From: Methanobacterium sp.
GTDB taxonomy: Archaea > Methanobacteriota > Methanobacteria > Methanobacteriales > Methanobacteriaceae
Direction of reading: 5' to 3'
Length of the DNA stretch: 64,000 bases
Assembly: GCA_016222945.1 (NCBI GenBank)
Contig: JACRPY010000002.1
Location: 1-64,000, forward strand
Shown here piece by piece: positions 20,857 to 30,483 of this stretch. Numbering within the stretch: the stretch's first letter is position 1; every line of letters begins with the position of its first letter. The notes under the pieces are model-generated. The model saw only the letters and a list, made by a program, of their open reading frames with translations, had not been told where the DNA came from and did not search any database. Made by a program: the position numbers and the translations under genes.

Positions 20857-21555
20857 ATGAAAATCGCTTGGGGAATTACAGGAGCCGGACACCTACTTTT
20901 AGACAGTGTCGAACTACTTGAGAAAATATCAAAGAACCATAATGTAACAGTTTTGCTTTCTGCTGCTGGTGAAGAAGTTCTTAAAATGTATGGGCTTTAT
21001 GAAAGGGTAGAAATGATTACTGGTGGTTATTATAATGAATTAGTTAAAGAAAATGATCAAAAATTCAGTTTTCCTATAACTGGACGTTTTTCACTGGGAA
21101 AATATGATCTTCTCATTGTATCTCCCACAACATCAAATACCATCGGTAAAATAGCAAATGGTATTGCTGATTCGTTGCTTACTAATGCTGTTGCCCAAGC
21201 AGGTAAAGGTAAAGTTAAAACTGTTATTGTCCCTGTAGATCTTGAATCAGGAGATTTAGAAACTGTATTGCCATCTAAACTTGAATTAGATTTATGTCAA
21301 AGATGTGAAGTCTGTGAAGCTGCTGCTGCATGTCCAGGTAATGCTATAACTCCTGGAATTGAGATAGATCTTCTTAAATGTCAAGGATGCGGTGCATGTG
21401 CAGTTGCATGTCCCTTTTCTGCAATTTCAGCAGGGCGATTAATCACAATTTATATGAGGGAAATTGACATTGCAAATACTGCAAAACTCTATGAATTTGA
21501 AGATTTAGAAGTTATAGAGCATCCTTCCATGTTAAAAGACCATTTAAATTTATAG
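20857..21555 (+). CDS. Archaeal flavoprotein / dihydromethanopterin reductase (acceptor)-like
   Basis: 232 residues. The N-terminal domain is a flavoprotein of the UbiX/LpxD-like fold (WGITGAGHLLLDSVELLE, IVSPTTSNTIGKIANGIADSLLTNA), and the C-terminal part carries two ferredoxin-type clusters, CQRCEVCEAAAACPGNA and CQGCGACAVACPFSA. This architecture matches the iron-sulfur flavoproteins described as DmrX-type dihydromethanopterin reductase, which reduces dihydromethanopterin in the last step of cofactor synthesis, or archaeoflavoprotein. The exact electron donor is not determinable here. Good GAGGAG site before the ATG. Confidence 0.8.
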   Translation: MKIAWGITGAGHLLLDSVELLEKISKNHNVTVLLSAAGEEVLKMYGLYERVEMITGGYYNELVKENDQKFSFPITGRFSLGKYDLLIVSPTTSNTIGKIANGIADSLLTNAVAQAGKGKVKTVIVPVDLESGDLETVLPSKLELDLCQRCEVCEAAAACPGNAITPGIEIDLLKCQGCGACAVACPFSAISAGRLITIYMREIDIANTAKLYEFEDLEVIEHPSMLKDHLNL

Positions 21556-21643
21556 TACTGATTTATTTACTCAAAACAAACTTTTTTTTAATGACTTAAT
21601 TATTTAAAGTTTGGAAAACAAAATTATATAGAGGAGGTATTTC

Positions 21644-22036
21644 ATGGAAGACCCAAAAAGAGATTTAAATTACCTTGTAGACGAATTAAAAAATGGGGAT
21701 TGGAGAGGACGAGAAGATGCTGCTGAACTTCTTGCAGAATTAGCAGACCCCGATGCAGTAGATCCTTTAATTGAAGCATTAGCTGATGAAGATTATCATG
21801 TTAGGGAAGCTTCTGCACTTGCGCTTGGCGTGATGGATGATAAAAAAGCTGTTGAACCTTTAATTAAAACTTTAAATGATGAAAAGGCAAGTGTTAAATA
21901 CGCTGCTGCTGTAGGTCTTTTAGGAATAGGAGACCAAAGAGCTATAAAGCCTCTTGAAAAAGCAGCTGAAGATAAAAATCCAATGGTCAACAAAGTTGCC
22001 CAAGTGGCTTTAAAATCAATAAAAGAAAGATTGTAA
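21644..22036 (+). CDS. HEAT-repeat (PBS-lyase-like) protein
   Basis: 130 residues composed of about four HEAT-type helical repeats with the consensus DPDAVDPLIEALADEDYHVREASALALG. Proteins like this are binding scaffolds; a minority are phycobilin-lyase relatives, but that activity is meaningless here. Strong GAGGAGG site. Sits after the flavoprotein gene with its own leader, so partnership with it is only a guess. Confidence 0.85.
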   Translation: MEDPKRDLNYLVDELKNGDWRGREDAAELLAELADPDAVDPLIEALADEDYHVREASALALGVMDDKKAVEPLIKTLNDEKASVKYAAAVGLLGIGDQRAIKPLEKAAEDKNPMVNKVAQVALKSIKERL

Positions 22037-22076
22037 AACATTAAATTCATTAATTTTTCATATATTTTCAGTTAAA

Positions 22077-22445
22077 TTAAGCTGTATTACATGTGAAATC
22101 CAGTTCATCTCCAATTTCTGTATTCGATTCTTTAATTGTGCCTTTTTTCATTTCTATAACATATTTTGCCGGTTTTTTAGGCGTATATGTTTTCCAGGGA
22201 TCAATTGAAACTGTATCCACTACCTTTTTATCGTTATCTGCAAAAATAATATCCAGTGGAAATCTCACGAAAAACATGTGAATAGCTGAACCACTTCTGC
22301 TTCTATCACTTGGAAGTTTTAATATAAGTCCACGATGAAGTTCTTTTTGAAACATTGTGCCTCTTAATCTTGAAAAAAATGTGTCAGCAACTTCACTTTC
22401 CCCAAGATTTGTATTTTTAGTTTTATTTATTACTATCATTTCCAT
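22077..22445 (-). CDS. DUF192 family protein
   Basis: 122 residues. The pattern VADTFFSRLRGTMFQK, IHMFFVRFPLDIIFADN and VIEMKKGTIKESNTEIGD is the conserved core of the DUF192 family, a small beta fold found in archaea and bacteria. Family members are often exported or lipoproteins, but this one has no signal sequence, so it is cytoplasmic. Function unknown. Convergent with the HEAT protein gene (40 nt between stops). Confidence 0.85.
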   Translation of the reverse strand: MEMIVINKTKNTNLGESEVADTFFSRLRGTMFQKELHRGLILKLPSDRSRSGSAIHMFFVRFPLDIIFADNDKKVVDTVSIDPWKTYTPKKPAKYVIEMKKGTIKESNTEIGDELDFTCNTA

Positions 22446-22550
22446 ATTAACGTCCCCATCTATTTTATTAAGTTATATAATGTTTATTAAGAGTTATAAC
22501 CTTTCATTATCGTTAAATTTTGATCTTCTTAACTTATTGTATTTTATCAT

Positions 22551-22590
22551 ATATAATATGTAAGAATAAAATATAATATGTAAGAATAAA
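22551..22590 (+). repeat. 20-bp perfect tandem duplication upstream of mat
   Basis: The 20-mer ATATAATATGTAAGAATAAA occurs twice head to tail (22551-22570, 22571-22590), directly before a TATA-like TTTAAATATC. Its core ATATGTAAGAAT recurs as an inverted pair in the ileS leader (24372-24418), so it may be an operator. Confidence 0.7.
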
Positions 22591-22684
22591 TTTAAATATC
22601 TTAAAAAATAAGAAGAAATGGGATCATAAGTTTAATTTAAGTTACGTTTTATGACTTATTCATATTCAAAAAGGGAGGCGGACT

Positions 22685-23920
22685 ATGAGAAAAAATATTT
22701 TTGTTGAAAAGCTCATTCAAAAACCAATTGAAGAAAAAGAAGTGGAAGTAGTGGAAAGGAAAGGTATTGGCCATCCAGACAGTATCAGTGATGGGATAGC
22801 CGAGTCTGTAAGCAGAGCTTTATGTAATGCATACATTGAAAGATTTGGGGAAATAATGCATCATAACACTGATGAAGTCCAGATTACTGCAGGAGAATCC
22901 GCTCCAGAATTTGGTGGCGGAGAAATAATGAAACCAATGGATATTCTCCTAACAGGCCGAGGGATTTCCGAGATCCATGAAGAAGTAGGTGGGAAAATTG
23001 AAATAAAAAAGATGGGTCTGGATAGAATAGCAATAACTGCTGCTAAGGACTATTTAAAGGAAAATATCATAAATCTTGATGTTGAAACTTCCACTGTTGT
23101 GGAATGTAAGATAGGACATGGTTCTGGTGATTTAACTGACGTATTTAGAAGAAAGGGCGGAGCACCTTCATCTAACGATACTTCATTTGGAGTAGGTTAT
23201 GCTCCATTTTCAGAAACAGAAAACATAGTTTTAGCTGCAGAAAACCTATTAAATTCAAAAGATTTTAAAAAGAAATATCCTGCAGTGGGTGAAGACATTA
23301 AAGTTATGGGACTTAGAGATGATAACCATATAACTCTTACTGTAGCTTCTGCAATGGTATCTAAATATGTTGACGGACGTGACACCTATATAAACGTTAA
23401 AGAAGAGCTTAAAGAAATAATAACCAAATTAGCAGAAGACCATACAGAAAGAAGTGTAGAAGTACATATTAACACTGCAGATAACCACTCCTGTGAAAGC
23501 GAAGAAGGTTACTACCTCACTGTAACTGGAACATCAGCAGAAATGGGTGATGACGGTTCTGTTGGGCGTGGAAACCGTGCTAATGGATTAATAACACCTA
23601 ATAGGCCAATGTCTATGGAAGCCACCTCTGGTAAGAATCCAATAAACCACGTTGGTAAAATATACAACCTTTTATCAAACAAAATAGCTGAAGATATCGC
23701 TGAAAATGTTGAAGGCGTAAAAGAAGTTCAAATAATGCTTTTAAGTCAAATAGGAAAACCAGTAGACAATCCTAAAGCTGCAAGTGCTCAGGTCATACTT
23801 GAAAACGGTTACCAAATGGACACTATCAATAAACAAGTGGAAAAAGTAGTTGAATCATGGCTGGATGACATAACAGGCATTACAGATATGCTGGTTAAAG
23901 GCAAAATAAGGACATTCTAA
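22685..23920 (+). CDS. mat: S-adenosylmethionine synthetase, archaeal type
   Basis: 411 residues. Archaeal methionine adenosyltransferase, unrelated in sequence to bacterial MetK, makes AdoMet from methionine and ATP. Seen: RKGIGHPDSISDGIAESVSRAL, HHNTDEVQITAGES, GHGSGDLTDVF, GDDGSVGRGNRANGLITPNRPMSMEATSGKNPINHVGKIY (quoted only in part as motif region 286-325). GGAGGCGG ribosome-binding site 5 nt before the ATG. The leader is preceded by a 20-bp tandem repeat. A hairpin overlaps the stop codon. Confidence 0.95.
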   Translation: MRKNIFVEKLIQKPIEEKEVEVVERKGIGHPDSISDGIAESVSRALCNAYIERFGEIMHHNTDEVQITAGESAPEFGGGEIMKPMDILLTGRGISEIHEEVGGKIEIKKMGLDRIAITAAKDYLKENIINLDVETSTVVECKIGHGSGDLTDVFRRKGGAPSSNDTSFGVGYAPFSETENIVLAAENLLNSKDFKKKYPAVGEDIKVMGLRDDNHITLTVASAMVSKYVDGRDTYINVKEELKEIITKLAEDHTERSVEVHINTADNHSCESEEGYYLTVTGTSAEMGDDGSVGRGNRANGLITPNRPMSMEATSGKNPINHVGKIYNLLSNKIAEDIAENVEGVKEVQIMLLSQIGKPVDNPKAASAQVILENGYQMDTINKQVEKVVESWLDDITGITDMLVKGKIRTF

Positions 23921-23962
23921 TCCATTAAATGTCCTCTAAATTCTATTTTTAATTTTTTTTAT
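23910..23962 (+). terminator. Hairpin spanning the mat stop codon plus T-runs
   Basis: GGACATT (23910-23916) and AATGTCC (23928-23934) pair around the stop codon; T-rich tracts follow to about 23962. Confidence 0.55.
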
Positions 23963-24069
23963 TTGCTTGATTTCATTTAATTAATATGACCCTTACTTTA
24001 TAAAATATTCTCATGATGCATGGCCTTAATTAATAAAAAATCAATTCTTACAAACAGTTTTTTAAAAAA

Positions 24070-24270
24070 AGTTATTTGACGCCCCTTTACTATGAGAGTT
24101 CAAACAAGAGGGTGACAAATGGGCGTCGAACGAATATTAGATTATTATCAAATTAAAAATAGTAGGTGTTGCATCCCCTCGGAGGCGATACTATCATTAA
24201 AAAAAGCAAGTATCGTTGTAATCGGGGATGCATTATATCCTTGTATTAAAGATACTTATATTTTTTTCTA
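24070..24270 (+). ncRNA. Candidate structured RNA between mat and ileS
   Basis: A GC-rich patch in AT-rich DNA with nested perfect pairings. Stem 1: GACGCCC (24078-24084) with GGGCGTC (24121-24127). Stem 2: TGCATCCCC (24170-24178) with GGGGATGCA (24224-24232), enclosing CGATACT (24186-24192) with AGTATCG (24209-24215). AAGTATC (24208-24214) could instead pair with GATACTT (24251-24257), which is followed by a T-run (24261-24267), giving two mutually exclusive folds. I do not recognise the class. A 57-codon frame (24119-24292, with GAGGGTGA upstream) overlaps it, but its amino acid sequence is not protein-like. Confidence 0.45.
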
Positions 24271-24372
24271 TTTTGCCAATGATATCAACTAAAAATTTAA
24301 AATATTTTTTATGCATTAACTTTTAAATATCTGCGAACCAGATATAATTCAAGGATAAATTTTAATGAAATA

Positions 24373-24417
24373 TGTAAGAATCCATAAAAATAATCATTAA
24401 AACCGTTGATTCTTACA
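24373..24417 (+). promoter_or_regulatory. Inverted repeat in the ileS leader
   Basis: TGTAAGAATC (24373-24382) and GATTCTTACA (24408-24417) are a perfect 10-bp inverted repeat with a 25-nt loop, 39 nt before the ileS ATG. The half-site is the same as in the tandem repeat upstream of mat. It could be an RNA hairpin or a protein-binding site. Confidence 0.5.
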
Positions 24418-24455
24418 TCCCAATTACAAATATCAAAATAATAAGGAGAATGTGC

Positions 24456-27400
24456 ATGCCAATAAAAGAGGCTCAAAAATCATACGATACAAAGCTAATC
24501 GAGGAGAACATCCAAAAGTTCTGGAATGATAACGATATATACAATAAAACAAAGAAATTAAGGGAAGATATGCCTAATTATTCCTTTTTAGACGGACCTC
24601 CTTACTGTAGTGGAAGAATACATCTGGGAACCGCATGGAATAAAATAATAAAGGATACATTTCTACGTTTTAAAAGTATGTCTGGATTTAATTTACGTAG
24701 ACAGGCTGGATGGGACACTCATGGACTGCCAATAGAACATAAAGTGGAAGGGCTGCTTGAACTTAAAAGTAAAAAAGAGATTGAAAGCAAAATAGGAATT
24801 GCTAACTTTGTTGAGAAATGTAAGGAATTTGCAATAGAAAATAAGGCATTAATGACTGAACAGTTCAAATTATTAGGGGTTTGGATGGATTGGGATAACC
24901 CTTATGTTACTTTTGAAACTAAATACATGGAATCTTGCTGGTGGACTCTTAAAAAGGCCCATGAAAAGGATCTTCTTATAAATGACCTTAGAGTTATAAC
25001 ATGGTGTCCTCGATGCGAAACAGCACTTGCAATGGCAGAAATAGATTATGAAAACAAAGAAGACCCTTCAATCTATGTTAAATTCCCATTAAATAATTCA
25101 AAAGATGGAAATGAGTTTATTCTTGTTTGGACAACCACTCCCTGGACTCTTCCCGCAAACCTGGCAGTGTGTATTCATCCTGATTTTGATTATGCTTACG
25201 TAAATGTTAAAGATGAAGTTTATATAATGGCAGAAGCTCTTGTTGAATCTCTATTTGAAGGTCAAGATTACAATGTAATTAAAGTTGTTAAAGGTTCCGA
25301 TTTGGAAGGAATGGAATATCAAAACCCTCTTGTAGAGGAAATACCTATCCATAATAAGTTTAAACATGTTATATTGCCTGGAGAACATGTAACTTTAACT
25401 GAAGGTACTGGTTGTGTTCATACTGCACCTGGACATGGTCCAGACGACTTTGAAATAGGTAAAAAATATGGTTTACCCATATTTTGTCCAGTAGATGATG
25501 CAGGAATATTTAAAGATGAAGCAGGTAAATATGAAGGTGAATTTGTTAAAGATGCTGATCCTCATATTATATCTGATTTAGATGTGCACGGCTTTCTCCT
25601 TAAGGAAGATGTGATTAATCACCGATACGGGTTCTGTTGGAGGTGTAAAACTCCAATTATATACCTTGCAACACAGCAATGGTTCCTTAAAATAACTCAA
25701 ATCAAAGATAAGATGCTCAGTGAGTTAGATAAAGTTGAATGGGTGCCTTCATGGGCTGGTGAAAGCCGATTCCGTAACTGGATTGAAAATGCACGAGACT
25801 GGACCATATCACGGCAGAGATACTGGGGAATTCCAATTCCAATATGGAAATGTGAAGATTGCGGGGAAATAAATGTTTTAGGCTCTATCGAAGAATTAAA
25901 AGAACGTGCAGTTAAAGGAAAATTAGAGGGAGACTTCATACACCGCCCTTACGTTGATGAAATTACCATTAAATGTGAATGCGGAGGTGCCATGAACCGG
26001 GTTCCTGACGTTTTAGACGTTTGGATCGATTCAGGAGTGGCAGGATGGGCAGCATTACATTATCCGCAGGAAAAGGAAATGTTTGAAGAATGGTTCCCCT
26101 ACGATTTCATAACCGAAGGACATGATCAAACTAGAGGATGGTTTTATTCTCAATTAGGGTGTGGTGTGATTTCATTTGACCAAACACCATATAAAAAAGT
26201 GTTAATGCATGGTTTTACCCTTGATGAAGACGGTAGAAAGATGAGTAAATCTTTGGGAAATGTTGTTGAACCAGATGAAGTCATAGCACAATACGGGGCT
26301 GATATACTACGTTTCTATCTTTTATGGGGAAATAAGCCATGGGAAGACCTTAAATTCACATGGGATGAGATTAAAAATGTTAATAAAATGTTTAACATAT
26401 TATGGAATGTTTATGTTTTCTCAACTACTTATATGACCATAGACAATTTCAACCCCACATTATACACCGAAAACGATATTAAATTAAGAGATGAAGACAG
26501 ATGGATTATTTCACGTGTTAATTCACTTGCAAAAGAAGTAACAGATGCTCTAGATTCCCTACATCTCCATAAGGCTACAAGAGCTATAAATAATTTCATA
26601 TTAGAAGATTTAAGCCGATGGTATATACGACTTATTCGGGGACGTACATGGGTCGAAAAAGAAGATCCTGATAAATTAGGGGCTTATTACACACTTTACA
26701 ATGTTTTAAAGCTTTTAATCAAAGTTATGGCTCCGATAAATCCACATATTAGCGAAGAAATCTATCAAAATCTGGTAAAAGGAGTGGAAGAAGATGCTCC
26801 AGAAAGTGTGCATATGGAGGATTGGGAGTTCAAAGAAAGCCTTATTGACACTGATTTAGAAGAAAATATGGATATTGTTAGAGATATTATCGAAGCATGT
26901 GCAAGAGGAAGAGATGTTGCAAGATACAAGCTTAGATGGCCTGTAAAAGAGATTGTTGTGGTTTCAGAGGATGAAAATGTTTTAAAAGCTGTTGAATCCC
27001 TTAAAGCTGTTATAATGGAGCAGGCTAATACCAAAGACATCATTGCAACTGATGAATTTGAAAACCTCAAAATCATTGCCAAACCTAATCTAAAAACTTT
27101 AGGTCCAAAACTTAGGGGAGATGCCCCCAAAGTAATGCAAAAACTTGATGAAGCTGATGGTGCACAGATAAAAGAAGAATTAAATGCTAAAGGAGTTTAT
27201 TCAGTTCTTGTCGATACTAAAACTATAGAACTTGGCGAAGAAGACATTTTATTTGAAACAGAACTTCCAGAAAATCTTGTAAGTGCAGATTTCAATATGG
27301 GAAATGTATTTTTAAATACAGAAGTTACAGATGAAATATTATCTGAAGCAATGTCTCGAGAACTTATAAGAAGAATTCAAGACATGCGAAAAGACCTTGA

Positions 27401-27596
27401 TCTCGATGTAGAGGCTAATATTCATGTATTTATTGAATGTGATCATGGTTTTGAAGAATTAATTGATCCCTTCTTTGATTTCATCTCCCATGAAGTACGT
27501 GCCGAAAAAATGGCCTTCAAACACGAAGAAGGGGATTATACCAAAGAATGGAAAATAGAGGATGAAAATCTTAAAATAACCATCAAAAAGACATGA
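24456..27596 (+). CDS. ileS: Isoleucyl-tRNA synthetase
   Basis: 1046 residues, class I aminoacyl-tRNA synthetase of the archaeal/eukaryal-like IleRS type. The HIGH equivalent is GRIHLGTAWNK, the editing domain has TTTPWTLPANLAVC and GTGCVHTAPGHGPDDF, a zinc site is CEDCGEINV...CECGGAM, and the KMSKS motif is DGRKMSKSLGNVV. The C-terminal region carries the anticodon-binding helices and an extra ~150-residue domain. Start at ATG 24456, 6 nt from AAGGAGA; the ATG at 24450 abuts that site. purL follows 34 nt downstream. Confidence 0.96.
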   Translation: MPIKEAQKSYDTKLIEENIQKFWNDNDIYNKTKKLREDMPNYSFLDGPPYCSGRIHLGTAWNKIIKDTFLRFKSMSGFNLRRQAGWDTHGLPIEHKVEGLLELKSKKEIESKIGIANFVEKCKEFAIENKALMTEQFKLLGVWMDWDNPYVTFETKYMESCWWTLKKAHEKDLLINDLRVITWCPRCETALAMAEIDYENKEDPSIYVKFPLNNSKDGNEFILVWTTTPWTLPANLAVCIHPDFDYAYVNVKDEVYIMAEALVESLFEGQDYNVIKVVKGSDLEGMEYQNPLVEEIPIHNKFKHVILPGEHVTLTEGTGCVHTAPGHGPDDFEIGKKYGLPIFCPVDDAGIFKDEAGKYEGEFVKDADPHIISDLDVHGFLLKEDVINHRYGFCWRCKTPIIYLATQQWFLKITQIKDKMLSELDKVEWVPSWAGESRFRNWIENARDWTISRQRYWGIPIPIWKCEDCGEINVLGSIEELKERAVKGKLEGDFIHRPYVDEITIKCECGGAMNRVPDVLDVWIDSGVAGWAALHYPQEKEMFEEWFPYDFITEGHDQTRGWFYSQLGCGVISFDQTPYKKVLMHGFTLDEDGRKMSKSLGNVVEPDEVIAQYGADILRFYLLWGNKPWEDLKFTWDEIKNVNKMFNILWNVYVFSTTYMTIDNFNPTLYTENDIKLRDEDRWIISRVNSLAKEVTDALDSLHLHKATRAINNFILEDLSRWYIRLIRGRTWVEKEDPDKLGAYYTLYNVLKLLIKVMAPINPHISEEIYQNLVKGVEEDAPESVHMEDWEFKESLIDTDLEENMDIVRDIIEACARGRDVARYKLRWPVKEIVVVSEDENVLKAVESLKAVIMEQANTKDIIATDEFENLKIIAKPNLKTLGPKLRGDAPKVMQKLDEADGAQIKEELNAKGVYSVLVDTKTIELGEEDILFETELPENLVSADFNMGNVFLNTEVTDEILSEAMSRELIRRIQDMRKDLDLDVEANIHVFIECDHGFEELIDPFFDFISHEVRAEKMAFKHEEGDYTKEWKIEDENLKITIKKT

Positions 27597-27630
27597 TAAT
27601 TATTTAAACATATTATTGCAGCGTGATAAA

Positions 27631-29811
27631 ATGACCTTAACAAATTCTGAATGTGAATATGTAAAAAAAGAGCTTGGAAGGAAACCAAATTCATTAGAAC
27701 TGGGCATGTTAGACATAATGTTTTCAGAACATTGTTCTTATAAAAGCAGCCGCCCCATATTAAGATTATTTCCAACAGAAGGGGAACGCGTCATAATTGG
27801 CCCTGGAGACGACGCAGGAATCGTTGAACTTACAGATGAACTTGCACTTGTAATTGGAATGGAAAGCCACAACCACCCTTCAGCTATCGAGCCGTATGGA
27901 GGGGCAGGTACAGGTATTGGTGGAATAATACGTGATATTATTTCTATGGGCGCTATGCCCATTGCATTGCTGGATTCATTAAGATTTGGGCCTCTTAAAG
28001 ATCAAAGATCACGTTATATTTTTGAATATGTGGTAAAAGGAATATCAGACTACGGAAATAGAGTAGGAATTCCAACAGTTGGTGGAGAGGTAGAATTTGA
28101 TGAAAACTTCAAATTCAACCCCCTTGTAAATGTTGTATGTGCCGGACTTGTCAAAAAAGGAGATATTGTAAGGGGAATTGCACCTAATGTAGGTGATATC
28201 TTTGTTCTTATGGGGGGAAGGACAGGAAGAGACGGTATTCATGGTGTGACCTTCGCATCTGAAGAGCTTACATCTAAATCTGAACTTGAAGATAGACCTG
28301 CAGTCCAGGTAGGAGATCCTTTTACAAAAAAAATGGTTTTAGAAGCTTCACTTGAAGCTTTAGATAAAATTGATGTAGTTGGACTTAAAGACCTTGGTGG
28401 TGGCGGTTTAACTTGTTGTGTTTCTGAAATGGCAGGTAAATGTGGAAATGGAGCTGAAGTAGAACTTACAAAAATTCCACTTAGAGAAGAAGAAATGACT
28501 GCATATGAAATAATGCTTTCTGAGTCTCAAGAAAGAATGGTTTTTGTTGTAAAACCTGAAGATGTGGATTCACTAATGAAAATATTTGAAAAATACGAAT
28601 TACCTGCCGCAGCAATTGGTAAAGTTACAGATACTCAAAACATGGTCATTACAAAAAAAGGAGAGATTATAGCAGATATTCCAACTGATCTCCTTGCAGA
28701 TCCGCCAGTTATCGAAAGAGAATCATGCAATCCATCACTAGAAAGCTGTGGAGGAGATGAAACTGATGAATATCTGGAATTAGATGAAATTAATCTTGAA
28801 GAAGCTTTCCATAAAATTCTATCTTCACCAAATATTGCCAGTAAAAAATGGGTTTATAGACAGTATGATCATGAAGTACAGATAAGAACTGCAGTTAAAC
28901 CTGGAGATGATGCAGCAGTTCTAAGAATTGATGATAAAAAGGCCATTGCACTTACATCAGACTGTAACAGTCTATTTACAAAGCTTGACCCTTACCATGG
29001 TGGAGCAGGGGCCGTTGCTGAAGCTATAAGAAATGTTGTGTCAATGGGTGCTGAACCAGTTTGTATTGTGGATTGTTTGAATTTTGGGAATCCTGAAAAG
29101 CCCCATGTATTCTGGCAGTTTAAAGAGTGTATAAAAGGGATGTCTGATGTTGCAAATAAGTTTAATACTCCTGTAATAAGTGGAAATGTGAGTTTTTACA
29201 ATGAAACTGAGGGAGTAACTGTAAATCCTTCACCTGTAGTTGGTGTTGCAGGTTTAATGGATATTGAAAATATTAAAACCATGAATTTCAAAAATGAAGG
29301 AGATAAAATCATTTTAGTTGGAAAAACATACTCTGAGCTTGATGGTTCCGAGTATCATAAATCTGTACATGGTGTTGTTCAGGGTAATCCTCCTAAAGTA
29401 AATATTGAGTCTGAATTTGAGTCTGCAAGTGATGTTTTAAAATTAATCAATGAAGACAAAGATAATGCTATAACAGCGATTCATGATATTTCATCTGGAG
29501 GATTGGGAATTGCAATTGCAGAAATGGCAATTTCCGGAGGCATAGGGGCTGATTTAGATATTTCTAAAGTTCCAGTTGATGATAAGAACATGAGTGATAC
29601 TCAAGTACTTTTTTCAGAATCAAATGCACGATTTGTGATTACTGTTAAACCTGAACATGCCAATGAGTTATTAAGTAAAATTAATGCTCCTGCATCTATT
29701 ATTGGTGAAGTTAAAGGTGATGATTTAATCATAAATAAAGATTCAGTGATTATTAGTGTTGATAATCTTAAAGAATCATATCATGGCGTTATTGAGAAAT
29801 TTATGGCTTAA
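27631..29811 (+). CDS. purL: Phosphoribosylformylglycinamidine synthase subunit II
   Basis: 726 residues, the small-PurL type that works with separate PurQ and PurS to convert FGAR to FGAM with ATP and glutamine-derived ammonia. Seen: FSEHCSYKSSRP, GPGDDAGIV, GMESHNHPSAIEPYGGAGTGIGGIIRDI, DLGGGGLTCCVSEMA and, in the second half, GDDAAVLRI and HDISSGGLGIAIAEMA. Start at ATG 27631, 4-5 nt after GTGAT, rather than an upstream TTG. Probably co-transcribed with ileS. Confidence 0.95.
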   Translation: MTLTNSECEYVKKELGRKPNSLELGMLDIMFSEHCSYKSSRPILRLFPTEGERVIIGPGDDAGIVELTDELALVIGMESHNHPSAIEPYGGAGTGIGGIIRDIISMGAMPIALLDSLRFGPLKDQRSRYIFEYVVKGISDYGNRVGIPTVGGEVEFDENFKFNPLVNVVCAGLVKKGDIVRGIAPNVGDIFVLMGGRTGRDGIHGVTFASEELTSKSELEDRPAVQVGDPFTKKMVLEASLEALDKIDVVGLKDLGGGGLTCCVSEMAGKCGNGAEVELTKIPLREEEMTAYEIMLSESQERMVFVVKPEDVDSLMKIFEKYELPAAAIGKVTDTQNMVITKKGEIIADIPTDLLADPPVIERESCNPSLESCGGDETDEYLELDEINLEEAFHKILSSPNIASKKWVYRQYDHEVQIRTAVKPGDDAAVLRIDDKKAIALTSDCNSLFTKLDPYHGGAGAVAEAIRNVVSMGAEPVCIVDCLNFGNPEKPHVFWQFKECIKGMSDVANKFNTPVISGNVSFYNETEGVTVNPSPVVGVAGLMDIENIKTMNFKNEGDKIILVGKTYSELDGSEYHKSVHGVVQGNPPKVNIESEFESASDVLKLINEDKDNAITAIHDISSGGLGIAIAEMAISGGIGADLDISKVPVDDKNMSDTQVLFSESNARFVITVKPEHANELLSKINAPASIIGEVKGDDLIINKDSVIISVDNLKESYHGVIEKFMA

Positions 29812-29853
29812 ATTTAGAATAATTGCTAATTAAAAAATGTATGGCCTGATGTT

Positions 29854-30414
29854 ATGAAAAAAGAATATTCAAGGCAGTTAATACATGCATCAGGCGTTTT
29901 CATCATTTTTTTAGGAATGGTTCTTGATCCCGTTATAGTAATTCTTATATGCATTTCCATTGTTCTTTTTGTAGAAGCTATCTTTAGAATAGATAAAACT
30001 AGAAAAATACCGTTATTTTCCCCTATTTTAAGGATATCTAAACGTGAAGATGATGAAAGAGGATTTGTATATTTTTTTGTAGGGATTATAATAACAATTT
30101 ATTTATTTAAATTTAATATTGCCATTGCCAATGCTGCCATTATTATTCTTCTATTTGGAGATTCTGCATCCACTATTTTTGGAAAAATGTTTGGTAAAAC
30201 TCATTTACCATTCAATGAAAGAAAAACCTATGTTGGAACTCTCGCATTTTTTGTAGTCGGCTTTGTAGGAGCCTTAACTCAACTTCCATTACTTCCCGCA
30301 TTATTTGGAGCCCTATGTGGTGCAATAACAGAAGCATATAGTCCTATAGATGACAATATTCCTATCCCCATAGTTTCTGGATTTGCAATGAGTCTGGTAA
30401 TTTACTTTATGTAG
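29854..30414 (+). CDS. Dolichol/diacylglycerol kinase-like membrane protein (SEC59/DGK1/VTE5 type)
   Basis: 186 residues with about six membrane helices. The family of CTP-dependent lipid kinases is indicated by RQLIHASGVFIIFLG at the start, LLFGDSASTIFGKMFGKTHLPFNERKTYVGTLAFF (signature region about residues 105-140) and EAYSPIDDNIPIPIVSGF. In archaea such enzymes may phosphorylate dolichol, geranylgeraniol or a related isoprenoid alcohol. It follows purL by 42 nt and may be part of that operon. The substrate is inference. Confidence 0.8.
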   Translation: MKKEYSRQLIHASGVFIIFLGMVLDPVIVILICISIVLFVEAIFRIDKTRKIPLFSPILRISKREDDERGFVYFFVGIIITIYLFKFNIAIANAAIIILLFGDSASTIFGKMFGKTHLPFNERKTYVGTLAFFVVGFVGALTQLPLLPALFGALCGAITEAYSPIDDNIPIPIVSGFAMSLVIYFM

Positions 30415-30483
30415 CTACAAGCTACTGCAAAGTGTATTAAATTATATTAAGTTTAATTTAATAGAATTAAGTTCATTTAAAAC

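Noticed and set aside
24098..24112. TTCAAAC-like word suggesting a tRNA T-loop
   Set aside because: No acceptor, D or anticodon arm can be built around it.
24119..24292. 57-codon frame with GAGGGTGA upstream, overlapping the RNA candidate
   Set aside because: The encoded sequence looks non-protein-like and lies exactly on paired RNA segments; kept only as an alternative within the RNA entry.
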